Assembly: GCA_958298945.1 (NCBI GenBank)
Contig: OY282607.1
Coordinates: forward strand, 79,228,868-79,292,867
Reading direction: 5' to 3'
Source of the DNA: Atherix ibis
Lineage: Eukaryota; Arthropoda; Insecta; Diptera; Athericidae
Length of the DNA stretch: 64,000 nt
How positions within the stretch are numbered: the first letter of the stretch is position 1; every line of letters starts with the position of its first letter. Below the pieces are notes generated by a model. The model saw nothing but the letters and a program-made list of their open reading frames with translations. It searched no databases and had not been told where the DNA came from. Of the stretch, positions 27,479-38,023 are shown in pieces. Position numbers and translations under genes: made by a program.

Positions 27479-30027
27479 TTATGCACCTGTGGGAAAAAGT
27501 TTATTAAATCATATTTAAATAATATGCTTAGTAAATTTGTAAAAATTCAAATTATTTTCTAAAAATAAAAACAACAACAACAAAATTGTCATGACAAAAA
27601 CTGCTATTTTGAAAATTTTTGTAACTGGAATTAAAAATAGAAATTTGTAGTAAATATCGAATACTAATCTGGCAGATACTAGGTTCTCAGCCAATGTTGA
27701 CCTATTGGCAGTAACATTTATAAAATACAAATAAAAGGGACTCAAAAGCACTTTAGTCCTGTAAAGTTATAAGTGAGAATTTCCTCGTAATGCATCTTTA
27801 TACTCAAATAAAAAGAACCTCTTTTATCATTCTTAATAGTATAATTAAAATTAATATAATAAAAACTTAAAAAAAAAACCTTTGTTTTTTTGTTCCATAA
27901 TCTTTTCATAAGTAGTGTACATAGAATAAATTGTAATTAAAATGACTACCAGTATTTTTATAATTATCATTTTTATTTGGTAAAAAATTATCAACATAAT
28001 TTGAAAATGTTCCTTCTGAAAATTATATTAACCATTGTATTCCGAAACCCACTCCAATTATTTTACAATTTTAGTCTATGTTCAAGATGGCAGAAGGAAT
28101 CATTTTAATTATTCTATAGAAGCTCATTATAATCACGATTGACTTCATAATCTCATTTCCAACCGAAATTAATTTCTTCTGGCTGTTGGATTATTTGTAG
28201 AAGTACTTATAATAATATTATCAGAATAGCGCAATAATATTATGCAGCCATTCACCCACATACGAATACATCTCCAGTTCTCCGCTTTCACTGTAGAATG
28301 TACGAGTACGTATATAAACGACATTCCTTAAATCTGTTGATCTTTAGCTGGTAATGTCCTACTTATGATAAACCAAATGGAAGATTCGGAAATATGCTAA
28401 CATATTAAAAAGATGGATTTTCATAAATAAATCCATAAAATGACACATAGAAGAAAGGCAAATGCTTTCAGACCTACAAGACGTTTCAATTAAATGGAGT
28501 GTTATTTTTTTTTCCTGAATACTGAACCTTTTATTCAGGCGTGCGAATGTATCATAGAGCTTTCGTAAATAGATTCATCTTGAAAACCACATAAAATTAT
28601 TTTGTGTCTTTGAAATTTTCCCATTATTTTTTCTTTTCAAAAAATCTAATAAACTTCCTTTTTTTATCATTTTTCTTTAATATAGCAAATAATATGAAGT
28701 CTTTAATACTCGACAAGTCTTAAATGTTACTACTATTTACATTAATTCGATTCTTCTTAATCTATTACGAGACTTTTTTCTGATTATTTATACATCTACA
28801 AATACTTCGGTCTCAAAAATATACAAAAAAAAAAACTTAAATTTCGTGATGGAATTTCTTGAGTTGAGACTTAGATTTTCAAACAAATATAATATTCATA
28901 TAATGTTCTTGGAGTGTTCAATAAGCTTCTTTTACAACCGCAACCCAGAATTACAGGTAAGAAAATTACATTTCCACTTCAAATTGTTTTCATTTCCATA
29001 TCCTCTTATTACCATGCAAATCGAAATTATTCATTCAAGCTTTATTGAAGTTTCTGGTAATACTGTGTCCGTAAACAATGATTTTCATTGAAGGCATTTC
29101 TAATTTGAATCATGATCAAATAGACTATAATTAAGATAAATTAGAATAAGTTAAATATTATGAAGGATATTCTTCCGAAATAAATACACTTACAAGCAAA
29201 GCAAAATTTGGATCCCAATTTATTATGAAACCATAGATACTGATTTGCATCTTGAAATAAAAGAAAACTTTTTTGGATTTACTCGTATATCAAATAATTT
29301 TCTAAAAATATTGAAGATTATGTCAGTCAAGAAACCACGTACGGCTAAAAGATCTGTTTGTTTTTTTTTGACTTGCCAATAGTTTCCAAGTTTCAATATT
29401 CAGTTCACTTTCTACTTGTCATAATCCTTCTGCATTTAAAAGTACAATTTGAGCTCTTTTCGATTCAATTAATTATTGCCGTTTTTTTTAAGAACAAATT
29501 TAATTTCCTTGAGTTATCCAATAAAACCAATTAAAGAAATATAAACATATCCAGAAGCAAATTATAATAAAGAAAAATATACTTAATCAGTTTTTGAACT
29601 GCAATACCATTTTTTCTAGATCACGACCGTACGTTTTAGTTACCTTCACTTGTCTAATATACAATTTAAAATAAGGTAAGTTTTAACATTTCTCTTAAAT
29701 GGATATAATTATAATTTTTGATTAATAAATTTAAAGATGATGTGCATTTAACCCCCCCCCCTCCTCCTCCTCCTTTAAGATAATGATCTTTAACTAAACT
29801 CGCCTCGCCCCAAAATTAATCTTAATTAAATATCATTTATTTAAAAATAAATTTTAACAAATTCAAATTTCAGTCAATTGTGCTTGTAATAGTAATTTTA
29901 CTGTTGCAATAAAAAATATATTTCTCAGTATAAGTAAATAACTTTCGAAAAGTATCTCAGATTACGTGCAGAGTTTAAATTTCGCGCTATTTTATTGTGT
30001 TGCTATTTCGCATAGCATCCAATAATA
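27479..30027. other. Rab27 upstream region / 5' UTR intron, no gene seen
   Basis: Probably the 5' UTR intron and promoter of Rab27. The open frames here (27515-27751, 28846-29091) look like chance AT-rich frames with no domain. A run of ten C followed by (TCC)4 lies at 29752-29775, unusual in this AT-rich setting. Confidence 0.45.
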
Positions 30028-30394
30028 GGCGAATTCGATTGGACTAATTTTGCTACTGCTACTGTTGTGTAGCTGTCATCATCTACAGTACCTCTAACAA
30101 AACAGTAGGATTGTAAAAGTAGTAGCACTTCTCCCCTTAGGATAAGGGGATTGTAGTTTCCGAACTAACTATAGATGGCTTAGTGGGTTCGTTGGTTATG
30201 TTGAAGCGTCATATTTTTGTTTTTATTGTTTATGTGTGCGTAAACTCAGTTTTTATTGTTTATGTGTGAATAAACTCAGTATTGTTGGTGACTATTGTGA
30301 GATTGTATTTTACTGCTGTCAGTGATATGTTCATTTTATTGAGAGTCTCAAATGAATGTTGAAGCGTCATATTTTTGTCCTAATCGAATTCGCC
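30028..30394. mobile_element. 367-bp MITE with TA duplication
   Basis: The ends are GGCGAATTCGATTGGAC (30028) and the inverted GTCCTAATCGAATTCGCC (to 30394): 13 bp perfect, then a near match. TA lies directly outside both ends, as expected for a Tc1/mariner-type non-autonomous element. The interior holds a short direct repeat (TTTTATTGTTTATGTGTG twice) and GTTGAAGCGTCATATTTTTGT twice. No coding sequence. Confidence 0.75.
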
Positions 30395-30558
30395 TAATGT
30401 CTGATGGCAATTGTCATATGTGACATGTCAGATCTGAAAATCACATAAACAATCAAATGACCCAACATTTGAAAACCTGTGTTCAGTTTGGTGAATCCTT
30501 TATTAAAAAGCAATTTTTGTAAAACTGCCAGTTTTTTTCTACCTCTAACTACGTTTAC

Positions 30559-31700
30559 TTTTTTTTTTTTTTTAAATGATATCCACAACTACTTATGCTA
30601 ATAACAAGTAGATTTTTTACGGGAATATACAAGGACATGAAGACATGTGGAGGAAAACACCCATCGATGTTACCTCTAGAACAGGGTAATTTTATTTTAT
30701 AATTTTAGAGAATCTCTCGGCCATCGCCGTTTTAAACGTCGATGGGTGTATACTGGAAGGGTGGGAGTGAAAAGTTCTCTTCCTAAAGGATTAGGGTGGA
30801 AGGATAGATGCGAATGCAATTTTTTATATCGGGAGATGCATAGTTCACGAACAAATGGAACATTTAGGTCACAGTGGATAACAGTGTTTCGCACATAAAA
30901 GGGGGCATTGACAATTTTACGAAGGATTCGGGATTGTAGGCATTGGATTGGAAGGGAGTTGGAATGCTTAGTCAAACTCCAAAGTTCTAGACCATATGTC
31001 CATATTGGTTTCAGAACCGTATTGTATAGTAATAGTTTACTTGTTGTTGTAAGTTTTGATTTGCTATCTAGGAGACGTAATAATTGTTTGTATCGTCCGT
31101 TAAGTTCACGTCTTTTAGTTTTCGTATGAAGTTTCCAGGTTAACCGTTTGTCGAATATAAGTCCAAGGTAACGTACGCTTTTTTTTTGTGGAATAATACT
31201 GCCGGTTAGGGTTATGTAGGGAATTTGTTCTCGGCAGAGTGCTCATTTACCTTCACTCTCCACCTTTTGAACCAAGTTTCTAAGGAGTGGATATGGTTCT
31301 GTAGGATACTAATGGCTGTGGAAGGATCTTTGTGATGTGTCAGGATGGCTGTATCGTCAGCATATGTTGCGGTTAGGATGTTGTTGTGGTAAGGAATGTC
31401 ATGGGTATAAATGTTATATAGGATAGGACTTAGGATACTTCCTTGAGGGACACCGGCGGAAATTGGATAAATGTCAGAGTACTCAATATTTTCAGCTACC
31501 TGAAAATATCGGTCTGAGAGATAAGATTTAAGGATGTGGAAATAACTCGAGGGTAGGACTCGCTGCAACTTCCAAAGCAATCCAGGGTGCCATACACGGT
31601 CGAAAGCATGCGAAATGTCAAGAAACACGCCTGGGCAGCATTCCTTTCGTTCTAGCGAACACGCTATGTAGTCGACTACGCGATGACACTGCTGGATAGT
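30559..31700 (-). mobile_element. Jockey-like LINE J2, 5' truncated, with YADD reverse transcriptase
   Basis: Minus strand. RT part at 31628-31212: FLDISHAFDRVWHPGLLWKL, AGVPQGSILSPILYNIY and the catalytic TYADDTAI, followed by WFKRWRVKVNEHS. C-terminal part at 30975-30697: CLQSRILRKIVNAPFYVRNT and RELCISRYKKLHSHL. A T run at 30559-30573 is the poly(A) tail. A frame break separates the two parts and the 5' half is missing. The 5' limit lies near the small tandem repeat at 31667. Confidence 0.85.
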
Positions 31701-31731
31701 TGTAGTCGACTACGCGATGATACTGCTGGAT
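31667..31731. repeat. 31-bp tandem duplication at LINE junction
   Basis: TGTAGTCGACTACGCGATGA followed by C/T and ACTGCTGGAT occurs twice, at 31667 and 31701, with one difference. It lies exactly where fragment J2 meets fragment J3. GTAGTCGACTAC is itself a palindrome. Confidence 0.8.
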
Positions 31732-31872
31732 GCGTTTACTTTTGATTGTTATTTTCGAGCGTTTGTCCAGTAGTCTAAGAAGTTGTTGGTAACGTCAAGT
31801 TTTTTTTAGTCTAGTATGTGGGTGCCCTGTTAATCTCTTGTCCAGATAAAGTCCTAAATAATGTACTTAACC

Positions 31873-32010
31873 GTGCCATCCTGGATCCACCGGCTCTCGT
31901 AAGATCACCGAAGTTAAGCAGGACTGGGCGTGGTTAGTACTCGGATGGATGACCACTTGGAAAACCGCGCGTCGCAGGTAGGTTAGCGGGTTCGATTCCC
32001 GCTGCCGCCA
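31873..32010 (+). promoter_or_regulatory. 5S rRNA-like plus tRNA T-arm head of the RTE element (probable pol III promoter)
   Basis: 31875-31978 aligns without large gaps to insect 5S rRNA from about nucleotide 13 to near the 3' end: CGGCTCTCGT, GATCACCGAAGTTAAGCAGG, then GGTTAGTACTCGGATGG and GACCACTTGG. These contain 5S box A, the intermediate element and box C. Directly after it, 31986-32002 forms a perfect T-arm, GCGGG-TTCGATT-CCCGC, with the box B word GGTTCGATTCC, followed by TGCCGCCA, like an acceptor 3' strand. Both parts are inside the target-site duplication, so they belong to the element. Use as a promoter is inferred; the sequence similarity is seen directly. Confidence 0.8.
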
Positions 32011-32139
32011 TCTCGGCATTGGTGCCGGGGTGAGAGGCCGACTACAAGCCTTCCATATGTAGTCCGTAGGGTCCCCCAACGTCACTGGGGGTTGCTTCGC
32101 TGGCCTGATAAGCCGCAAGCCATAAGAAAACATGTTATC

Positions 32140-35103
32140 ATGAAACAGCACAAGAGTAATCAACCGGACAACACCTCAGGCAAAACGACATTTGGCTTTC
32201 ACCGAACAACCCGAATAGGTACCTGGAACGTGCGAACTCTCTCCCAAACTTCTCGTCTGGCGCAAGCTACTTCCGAAATGCGACGCTACAATCTCGACAT
32301 ACTGGGAATCTCCGAAACAAGATGGAAACATCAAGGAATCCTCGCAACACAGACGGGTGAACACTTCATCTACAGCGGCAACAACAGTGGACATCACTGT
32401 GGAGTCGGATTAATCCTATCAGCCAACGCAAAGAGATCTCTCATGGGCTACAAACCGGTCTCCGACCGCCTTCTAACAGCCAGGTTCCACTCGAAGTTCC
32501 GAAACATCACCATCGTGCAATGCTATGCCCCAACTGAAGTAGATGATGACGCCAATAAAGAAGCCTTCTACCACCAATTAGAGACGTGCATTCAATCTGC
32601 CCCGAAGAGCGACATAAAAATTGTAATGGGCGATTTTAACGCTAAAATAGGCCGGGACAACACTGATCTTCGCTCGATCATTGGAACACACAGCCTTCAT
32701 GCAGAGGGAAATGACAACGGGAACCGTCTCACTGACCTCTGCTCAACTCATCAACTATTCATCGGTGGCACCAAGTTTCCTCACAAGAACATCCACAAAT
32801 ACACCTGGCAGTCTCCGGATCGCGTGACCCGCAACCAGATAGACCACATCCTAATAAGCAAAAAATTCCTCGGATCGCTACTGGACGTCAAGACAATCCG
32901 AGGAGCTGACATATACAGCGACCATCAGCTGTTACTTGGGGTGGTCAGACTAAGGCCTGCGGCAACCAAGAAACGACAAGATCGCGCAGAACGCAGGCAC
33001 GACATCCAACGCCTGCAGAATCCAGAGACAGCCGAGTTATTTGCGAACAAGCTGGAGGAAGTTAGCCACAATGCCGAAAGGCTGACATGGCCTTCTCTAC
33101 TGGGCAAACTAAAGTCCGCTGCAGAGGAAGCAACGAGCTTTCGGAACTACAAGAGGAAAGAGTGGATCCGCGAGTCGACCTGGACTCAAATAGGAAAACG
33201 AAGAAAGCTGAAAGGTCTACTCCAAACTGCTCAAACTCGCGAGGAAAGGCACCATCTACAGACGAGGTACGACCTTGCTCAAAAGATGGTCAAACGCATG
33301 GCAAGGGATGACAAGAGGAACTACTTCAACGAAATAGCGAGCGAAGCAGAAGCCGCTGCACACCGGAGCGATATCCGCAGTGTCTATGCATCAATTCGCA
33401 AACTATCCGGAAGAATAACACCCTCACTGCCACCACTTAAGGACAAAGACGGTCAAACTCTCCCCACGGATGAAGAACAACTCGACCGCTGGAAGGAATT
33501 CTTCTCAGAATCCCTTCCAATAGCTCCAGAATTCCATCCTCCTCCTACAGTGATGCGCAGAAACCCACGAAGATCCATCCCAACAACACCACCTACGATT
33601 ACGGATATCACAACAGCAATCAACAAGCTTAAGAACAGCAAAGCACCCGGACCTGACAACCTGGCCCCAGAAGTTCTGAAGTTTGACCCGCCACTCCTGG
33701 CCTCACTGTTGCATCCTATAATCGTAAAAGCCTGGACACAATGCCACTTCCCGGACAGCTGGAAAGAAGGAGTAATTATCACCATCCCGAAGAAAGGTGA
33801 CCTTGGCGATTGCAAAAATTGGAGGGGAATCACGCTGCTGAACACCATCCAGAAACTAATCGCATCAATCATCCTGACTCGCATCACTCCAACAGTGGAA
33901 AGTGCCCTCCGCAACGAGCAGTCTGGATTTAGACCAAACCGCTCCTGTATTGATCACATCAACAGCCTAAGAATGATCATTGAACAGTCGAACGAATGGA
34001 ACAGCCCGCTCTATCTTCTCTTCGTTGACTTCGAAAGAGCCTTCGACATGATTTCTCGCGACGCCATCTGGAGTGCTCTGGCTGAACTAGGCATCCCGCA
34101 GGCCATAATCGATCTAATCCGAGAACTATACCGCGAGGCCCCGTGTAGAGTGCGTCTCAAAGGACGAAACAGCGATACATTCAACATCTCGAGAGGAGTC
34201 AGGCAGGGTTGCATAATCTCGCCTATCCTCTTCATAATCGCCCTAGACCAAGTTCTTCAACGCACGAACAGCACAGCCAGCAACGGTATACAGTGGACAC
34301 TGCGTGAGAAGCTCCACGACCTGGACTACGCCGACGACATATGCCTCATGTCCCACACCTTCAACGGCATTCAGGAGAAACTGAATGCACTGGCCTCCAA
34401 CGCAGAAAAAGTTGGGATGAGAATCAACATCAAAAAGACCAAATTGATGCGTGTCGGCGCCACCTGCGAGAGACCCTTGATGCTACACGGTACCCAAGTC
34501 GAAGATGTCGAAAAGTTCTGTTACCTTGGCAGCATGCTCAGCAAGGATGGTGGAACTGAAATAGACATCCAAACGCGCATCAACAAGGCGCGACAAGCGT
34601 ACACCTCACTTGGGAACGTATGGCGTTCCAATCATCTCTCCATAGCACTCAAACTTCGAATATTCAACTCAAACGTCAAGCCAGTCCTGCTGTACGGCTG
34701 CGAAACATGGAAAGTAACAGTCAGCACGACTCGTAAGCCTCAGGCATTTGTGAACAGATGCTTGAGGCGCATAAGCAAGATCTTCTGGCCGAACTGGATA
34801 ACGAACGATGAGCTGCTTCTTCTCACGAAGCAAATACCCCTGCTAGATAACATCAAACGCAGGAAATGGAGTTGGATTGGCCACACCTTGCGAAAACCAC
34901 CTACGGACATAGCAAGGATGGCACTAGATTGGAACCCACAGGGCAATCGCAGCAGAGGACGTCCAAGGACCACTTGGAGAAGATCAGTCGAGCGCGAACA
35001 CCAACAAACTGGCAAATCATGGTCGGAAGTAAAAAGGCTGGCTCAAGACAGAAGCAGATGGAGAGAGTTCACAGAGGCTCTAGTGCCGCTATATGCTCCA
35101 TAG
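32140..35103 (+). CDS. RTE-type endonuclease/reverse transcriptase polyprotein
   Basis: 987 residues from the first in-frame ATG (32140); the frame is open further up to 32092 but has no earlier ATG. Order: apurinic-type endonuclease near residues 25-265 (GTWNVRTL, ISETRW, GDFNAKIG about 163, SDHQLL about 260); a basic linker; reverse transcriptase near residues 495-770 (SKAPGPDNL, EQSGFRPNRSC, FVDFERAFDMISRD, GVRQGCIISPILF, catalytic DYADD about 729); a C-terminal region with CETWK and RRKWSWIGHTLRKP, then RSRGRPRTTWRR. The enzyme nicks target DNA and copies its own RNA from the nick. No stop, shift or missing catalytic motif is seen, so it may be functional. Confidence 0.95.
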   Translation: MKQHKSNQPDNTSGKTTFGFHRTTRIGTWNVRTLSQTSRLAQATSEMRRYNLDILGISETRWKHQGILATQTGEHFIYSGNNSGHHCGVGLILSANAKRSLMGYKPVSDRLLTARFHSKFRNITIVQCYAPTEVDDDANKEAFYHQLETCIQSAPKSDIKIVMGDFNAKIGRDNTDLRSIIGTHSLHAEGNDNGNRLTDLCSTHQLFIGGTKFPHKNIHKYTWQSPDRVTRNQIDHILISKKFLGSLLDVKTIRGADIYSDHQLLLGVVRLRPAATKKRQDRAERRHDIQRLQNPETAELFANKLEEVSHNAERLTWPSLLGKLKSAAEEATSFRNYKRKEWIRESTWTQIGKRRKLKGLLQTAQTREERHHLQTRYDLAQKMVKRMARDDKRNYFNEIASEAEAAAHRSDIRSVYASIRKLSGRITPSLPPLKDKDGQTLPTDEEQLDRWKEFFSESLPIAPEFHPPPTVMRRNPRRSIPTTPPTITDITTAINKLKNSKAPGPDNLAPEVLKFDPPLLASLLHPIIVKAWTQCHFPDSWKEGVIITIPKKGDLGDCKNWRGITLLNTIQKLIASIILTRITPTVESALRNEQSGFRPNRSCIDHINSLRMIIEQSNEWNSPLYLLFVDFERAFDMISRDAIWSALAELGIPQAIIDLIRELYREAPCRVRLKGRNSDTFNISRGVRQGCIISPILFIIALDQVLQRTNSTASNGIQWTLREKLHDLDYADDICLMSHTFNGIQEKLNALASNAEKVGMRINIKKTKLMRVGATCERPLMLHGTQVEDVEKFCYLGSMLSKDGGTEIDIQTRINKARQAYTSLGNVWRSNHLSIALKLRIFNSNVKPVLLYGCETWKVTVSTTRKPQAFVNRCLRRISKIFWPNWITNDELLLLTKQIPLLDNIKRRKWSWIGHTLRKPPTDIARMALDWNPQGNRSRGRPRTTWRRSVEREHQQTGKSWSEVKRLAQDRSRWREFTEALVPLYAP

Positions 35104-35790
35104 GAGTGACTGTGTTCTCATGTCTATGTATTGTAACATAGAAATGAAAACCTGTCAAATAAAAAAAAAAAAAAAAAAAAAAATGTACTTAACCATATTG
35201 TGGAATCATGTTGCTATTAAGGGATTAAGGGGTAGGTTTTGCTTGACAAAGAGTAAAAGTAATATGAGCCCCTCACTCTCCATCTCTTAAACCAGGATTG
35301 AAGGTTGTGGATGGAGGATTATAAATTATTGGAAGTTATGTCAGGATTTGTATGGGTAGCAAGTATGGCCGTATCATCTCTTTATGCGGCAATGATAGTA
35401 TTAGCGCCAGATGGGATGTCATGGGTATAAATATTGTATAAAATGGGACCAAGAAATGAGTCCAGGGTGACACCCTGGGACCAATGAGTCCAGGGTAACA
35501 CACATAATCAAAAACTTGGTAGATATCTAAAAATACTGCCAGTGCAATACTCTTTCCTCTCAAGAGAGGATGCAATGTGATCAATAATGCGATGGCATTG
35601 CTGGATAGTGAAGTGTTCAGATCGGAAGCCAAATTGGTGATCAGGAATATTTTTTTCATTAACTAGGAATGGGTAGAGACGTTTTAATAGGAGTTTTTCA
35701 AAAATCTCATGAAGGATTGGTAAAAGGCTGATAGGTCTATAGGAAGAACGAGAATTAACGGGTTTATATGGTTTAGAAATCATTTTTCCA

Positions 35791-36960
35791 TAGCGGAAAA
35801 TTTAAATCTGAAGTTTAATAGATTAAAAACAAGGAATGGAAAATTTTACTCACATTCCTTAATTCACAAAACTTTTCCATTACAGATTTAGTATGCTTCA
35901 GTCAATTAAAGGACATTTTTTTCACAAGATGTAAAACTTAAGCATTCACTTAATACTGGTAATAATTGGAAGGTTTTATTTTACATAATTTTATTTATAT
36001 ATAGGCTAGAACCGCAGGCACCCGATTTCATTTTAAACCAATTTGATATACATTCTTAAATCTTACTTATACAAATACACATTTTCTGATACAAATTCCA
36101 AAAAAAATTTTATTTTTCCAGCATTTTTCTTCCACAACAAAATAATGAATACAAATAGCATCTGAGAAAAAGGACACTGAAAAATTGTCACGGTCAAAAA
36201 GTAATTGTCAACCAAAGACATTTTAAGTGTTTGTAAATTGCTCTAATAAATTACAATTTGTATAAAGTAAAGAAATTTCTTATGTTAATTTTAATCCACA
36301 TAATAAAACAAAAGAAATAAAATTAAAGTACAAATGGAATAAATTACATTCTTTGAAGAAATTCTAAGAATTCAAGTCAAATTTTCTACGCATTTAAGTT
36401 CATTTAGAAAGAAGTAAAATTAAAATGTGCCACACTAATTTGATTTTGATGCTTTTTTCATCCAAAAATATTTATTGCTCTTTAGTTGTCCTGTGGTGCG
36501 GTGCAATAAGCCAATTTTATTAAAGAGGAAGGCATTTACCATCATACTAAATTAATTAATATTAATTGAAATACTGACAGCTTTTTTAATTCGTTAAAAT
36601 TATTATTTAATAAATAAAATTATTGCCATAAAATTAAAGAAAATTTTTCTAAGATTATTATCGATTTTTTTCAAATACTGCTAAGAGTCCAAAAATAAGG
36701 TGGATATTTTTGAAAAGGTAATTTGTTAGGTCGTGTTCATCATATAGCGTCTACTTGGCTTGATGATATTGGTCAAACAAGGTAACGGCACGCTATATGG
36801 TTTGACGTCCATTTGCAAAAGTGCATCATAAAAAATAAAAAATAAATTTTTGTGAATAAAGTGAATTTGAATGTGCAATTCAGTCGCAGAAAAATTGTTC
36901 ACTTATGTGAATCTAATGAATCTATTATTATTATACGTATTATTATTATATATTATTTGC
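35791..36960. other. AT-rich, no gene seen
   Basis: No coding frame or recognisable element. The segment 36725-36810 is less AT-rich and has the weak inverted words CATATAGCGT and ACGCTATATG, but I cannot assign it. Confidence 0.4.
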
Positions 36961-37300
36961 TTCAGAGTTAAATTGATCATCGTGTAAAAATTTACCGCAA
37001 AATTAAAAAATTAAAAAAAGCAAACTAAACTTTTTTTATTTAAATACAAATTTTGAGTGGCCTCGACGTTCACCTGAATTGTTGCTGCCAGAATTTTTCC
37101 TTTGGAGCTACTTGAATCCAAAGATATGCATCAACAAGCCAAGGATCCTAGATGAACTTAAGGCCAATATTCATCCGGAAATAGCCGCTATATCGACCGA
37201 AAAACTTGGAAATATGATGGAAAATGCCGAAAAACAGGCTCATAATGTCATTCGAGCTCAGGGCAACCACTAATAGCAGGTATTATTAAAGGACATGTTA
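36960..37300 (+). pseudogene. Transposase C-terminal fragment (VNKQ..RFW-type element)
   Basis: The frame at 37079-37273 reads FFLWSYLNPKICINKP, LDELKANIHPEIAAIS, NMMENAEKQAHNVIRAQGNH. It is the end of a Tc1/mariner-superfamily transposase, including the last catalytic region just upstream (RSPELL..EFFLW). The same C-terminal layout is seen in the element at 46145-47091. The 5' part and both ends are missing; the limits given are approximate. Confidence 0.7.
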
Positions 37301-38023
37301 TCCAAGAGGAACAGAATATATAGGAACAGAATATATAGGTTTAGTAGAACTATCTAGAAGATAAAATAGGGGGCATTTTAAGCTGTTGAGATAGATAAAA
37401 TTTTCCCAAGTAGAAAGTGTCGAAGAGTAAAAAGAGAAAACGGCTCAGAGCGAAAATTTGGAAGGATATAAAGAATAGACGATCAGAGAAAGACCTAATT
37501 AAAATATAATGTATAAAATCAAAACGTAACAAATAAAAATACATATAAAAGAAATGTCTGTAATTCGGGATTTGTTACATTGAGAGCCTTGGTAATATAA
37601 GACCCCATAATTCCTCCAACAGCCAATGGTATATCCTTTAGGATATGTGTCAGTTAGTAAGACTTTCATATCATAATCATACCTTGCCATGAGAAAGGCT
37701 ATTTTTGATAGAAGGGATGTCAAAAGTGCGGTTCTTAGAATGAATGGGACCAAGAATTTAACCCTGGAGAACGCCAGATTTAATAGAAGTACTCAGAACT
37801 TCTCTGCCAGGTAGGATTTTGTTATAACATAATAAGTACTAGAAATGATCTTCGCCCTGTAATATGCTAAGGCACACTCCAATCAATTATTTTTTGTCTC
37901 ATACAAATTTTTTTTCTCATAGTTTTAGCATCTGAGAAAAAATATAAATAAAATAATATTGAACTTTTACTCAGCTATAGTGTATCGAGGTATCTTAAGA
38001 ACTTAATCAAAATTCTAGATATA
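37301..38023. other. No gene seen
   Basis: The frames at 37350-37753 (minus) are short and show no domain; 37560-37860 is slightly less AT-rich and may be further LINE debris (it ends with words resembling a reverse-transcriptase remnant). Nothing can be called safely. Confidence 0.35.

Larger units (their letters stand above)
31873..35181 (+). mobile_element. Apparently full-length RTE-type LINE with 13-bp target-site duplication
   Basis: AATGTACTTAACC flanks the insert at 31860-31872 and 35182-35194, which fixes the element's limits. It consists of a 267-base 5' UTR with a 5S/tRNA-like head, one long ORF, a short 3' UTR with AATAAA and a run of 23 A (35161-35183, partly shared with the duplication). 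It is much richer in GC than its surroundings. One ORF with apurinic endonuclease plus reverse transcriptase and a very short 3' UTR is typical of the RTE clade. The uninterrupted ORF and the clean duplication indicate a young insertion. Confidence 0.93.
31732..35790 (-). mobile_element. Jockey-like LINE J3, split by the RTE insertion
   Basis: Minus-strand remnant in two parts, 31732-31872 and 35182-35790, which read as one sequence when the RTE element is removed. The right part encodes SRSSYRPISLLPILHEIFEKLLL, DHQFGFRSEHFTIQQCHR and GKSIALAVFLDIYQVFDYV, matching J1. Frames are broken. It was old when the RTE landed in it. Confidence 0.8.

Noticed and set aside
31873..31978. A host 5S rRNA gene
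   Set aside because: It lacks about the first 12 bases of 5S rRNA, differs at several conserved positions, has no terminator after it and lies inside the target-site duplication of the RTE element, so it is part of that element.
31980..32010. A tRNA gene
   Set aside because: Only the T-arm and an acceptor-like 3' strand are present; the D-arm and anticodon arm positions are occupied by the 5S-like sequence.
31867..32163. Minus-strand frame over the RTE 5' end
   Set aside because: It is antisense to the 5S/tRNA-like head and the start of the RTE ORF; no independent signal.
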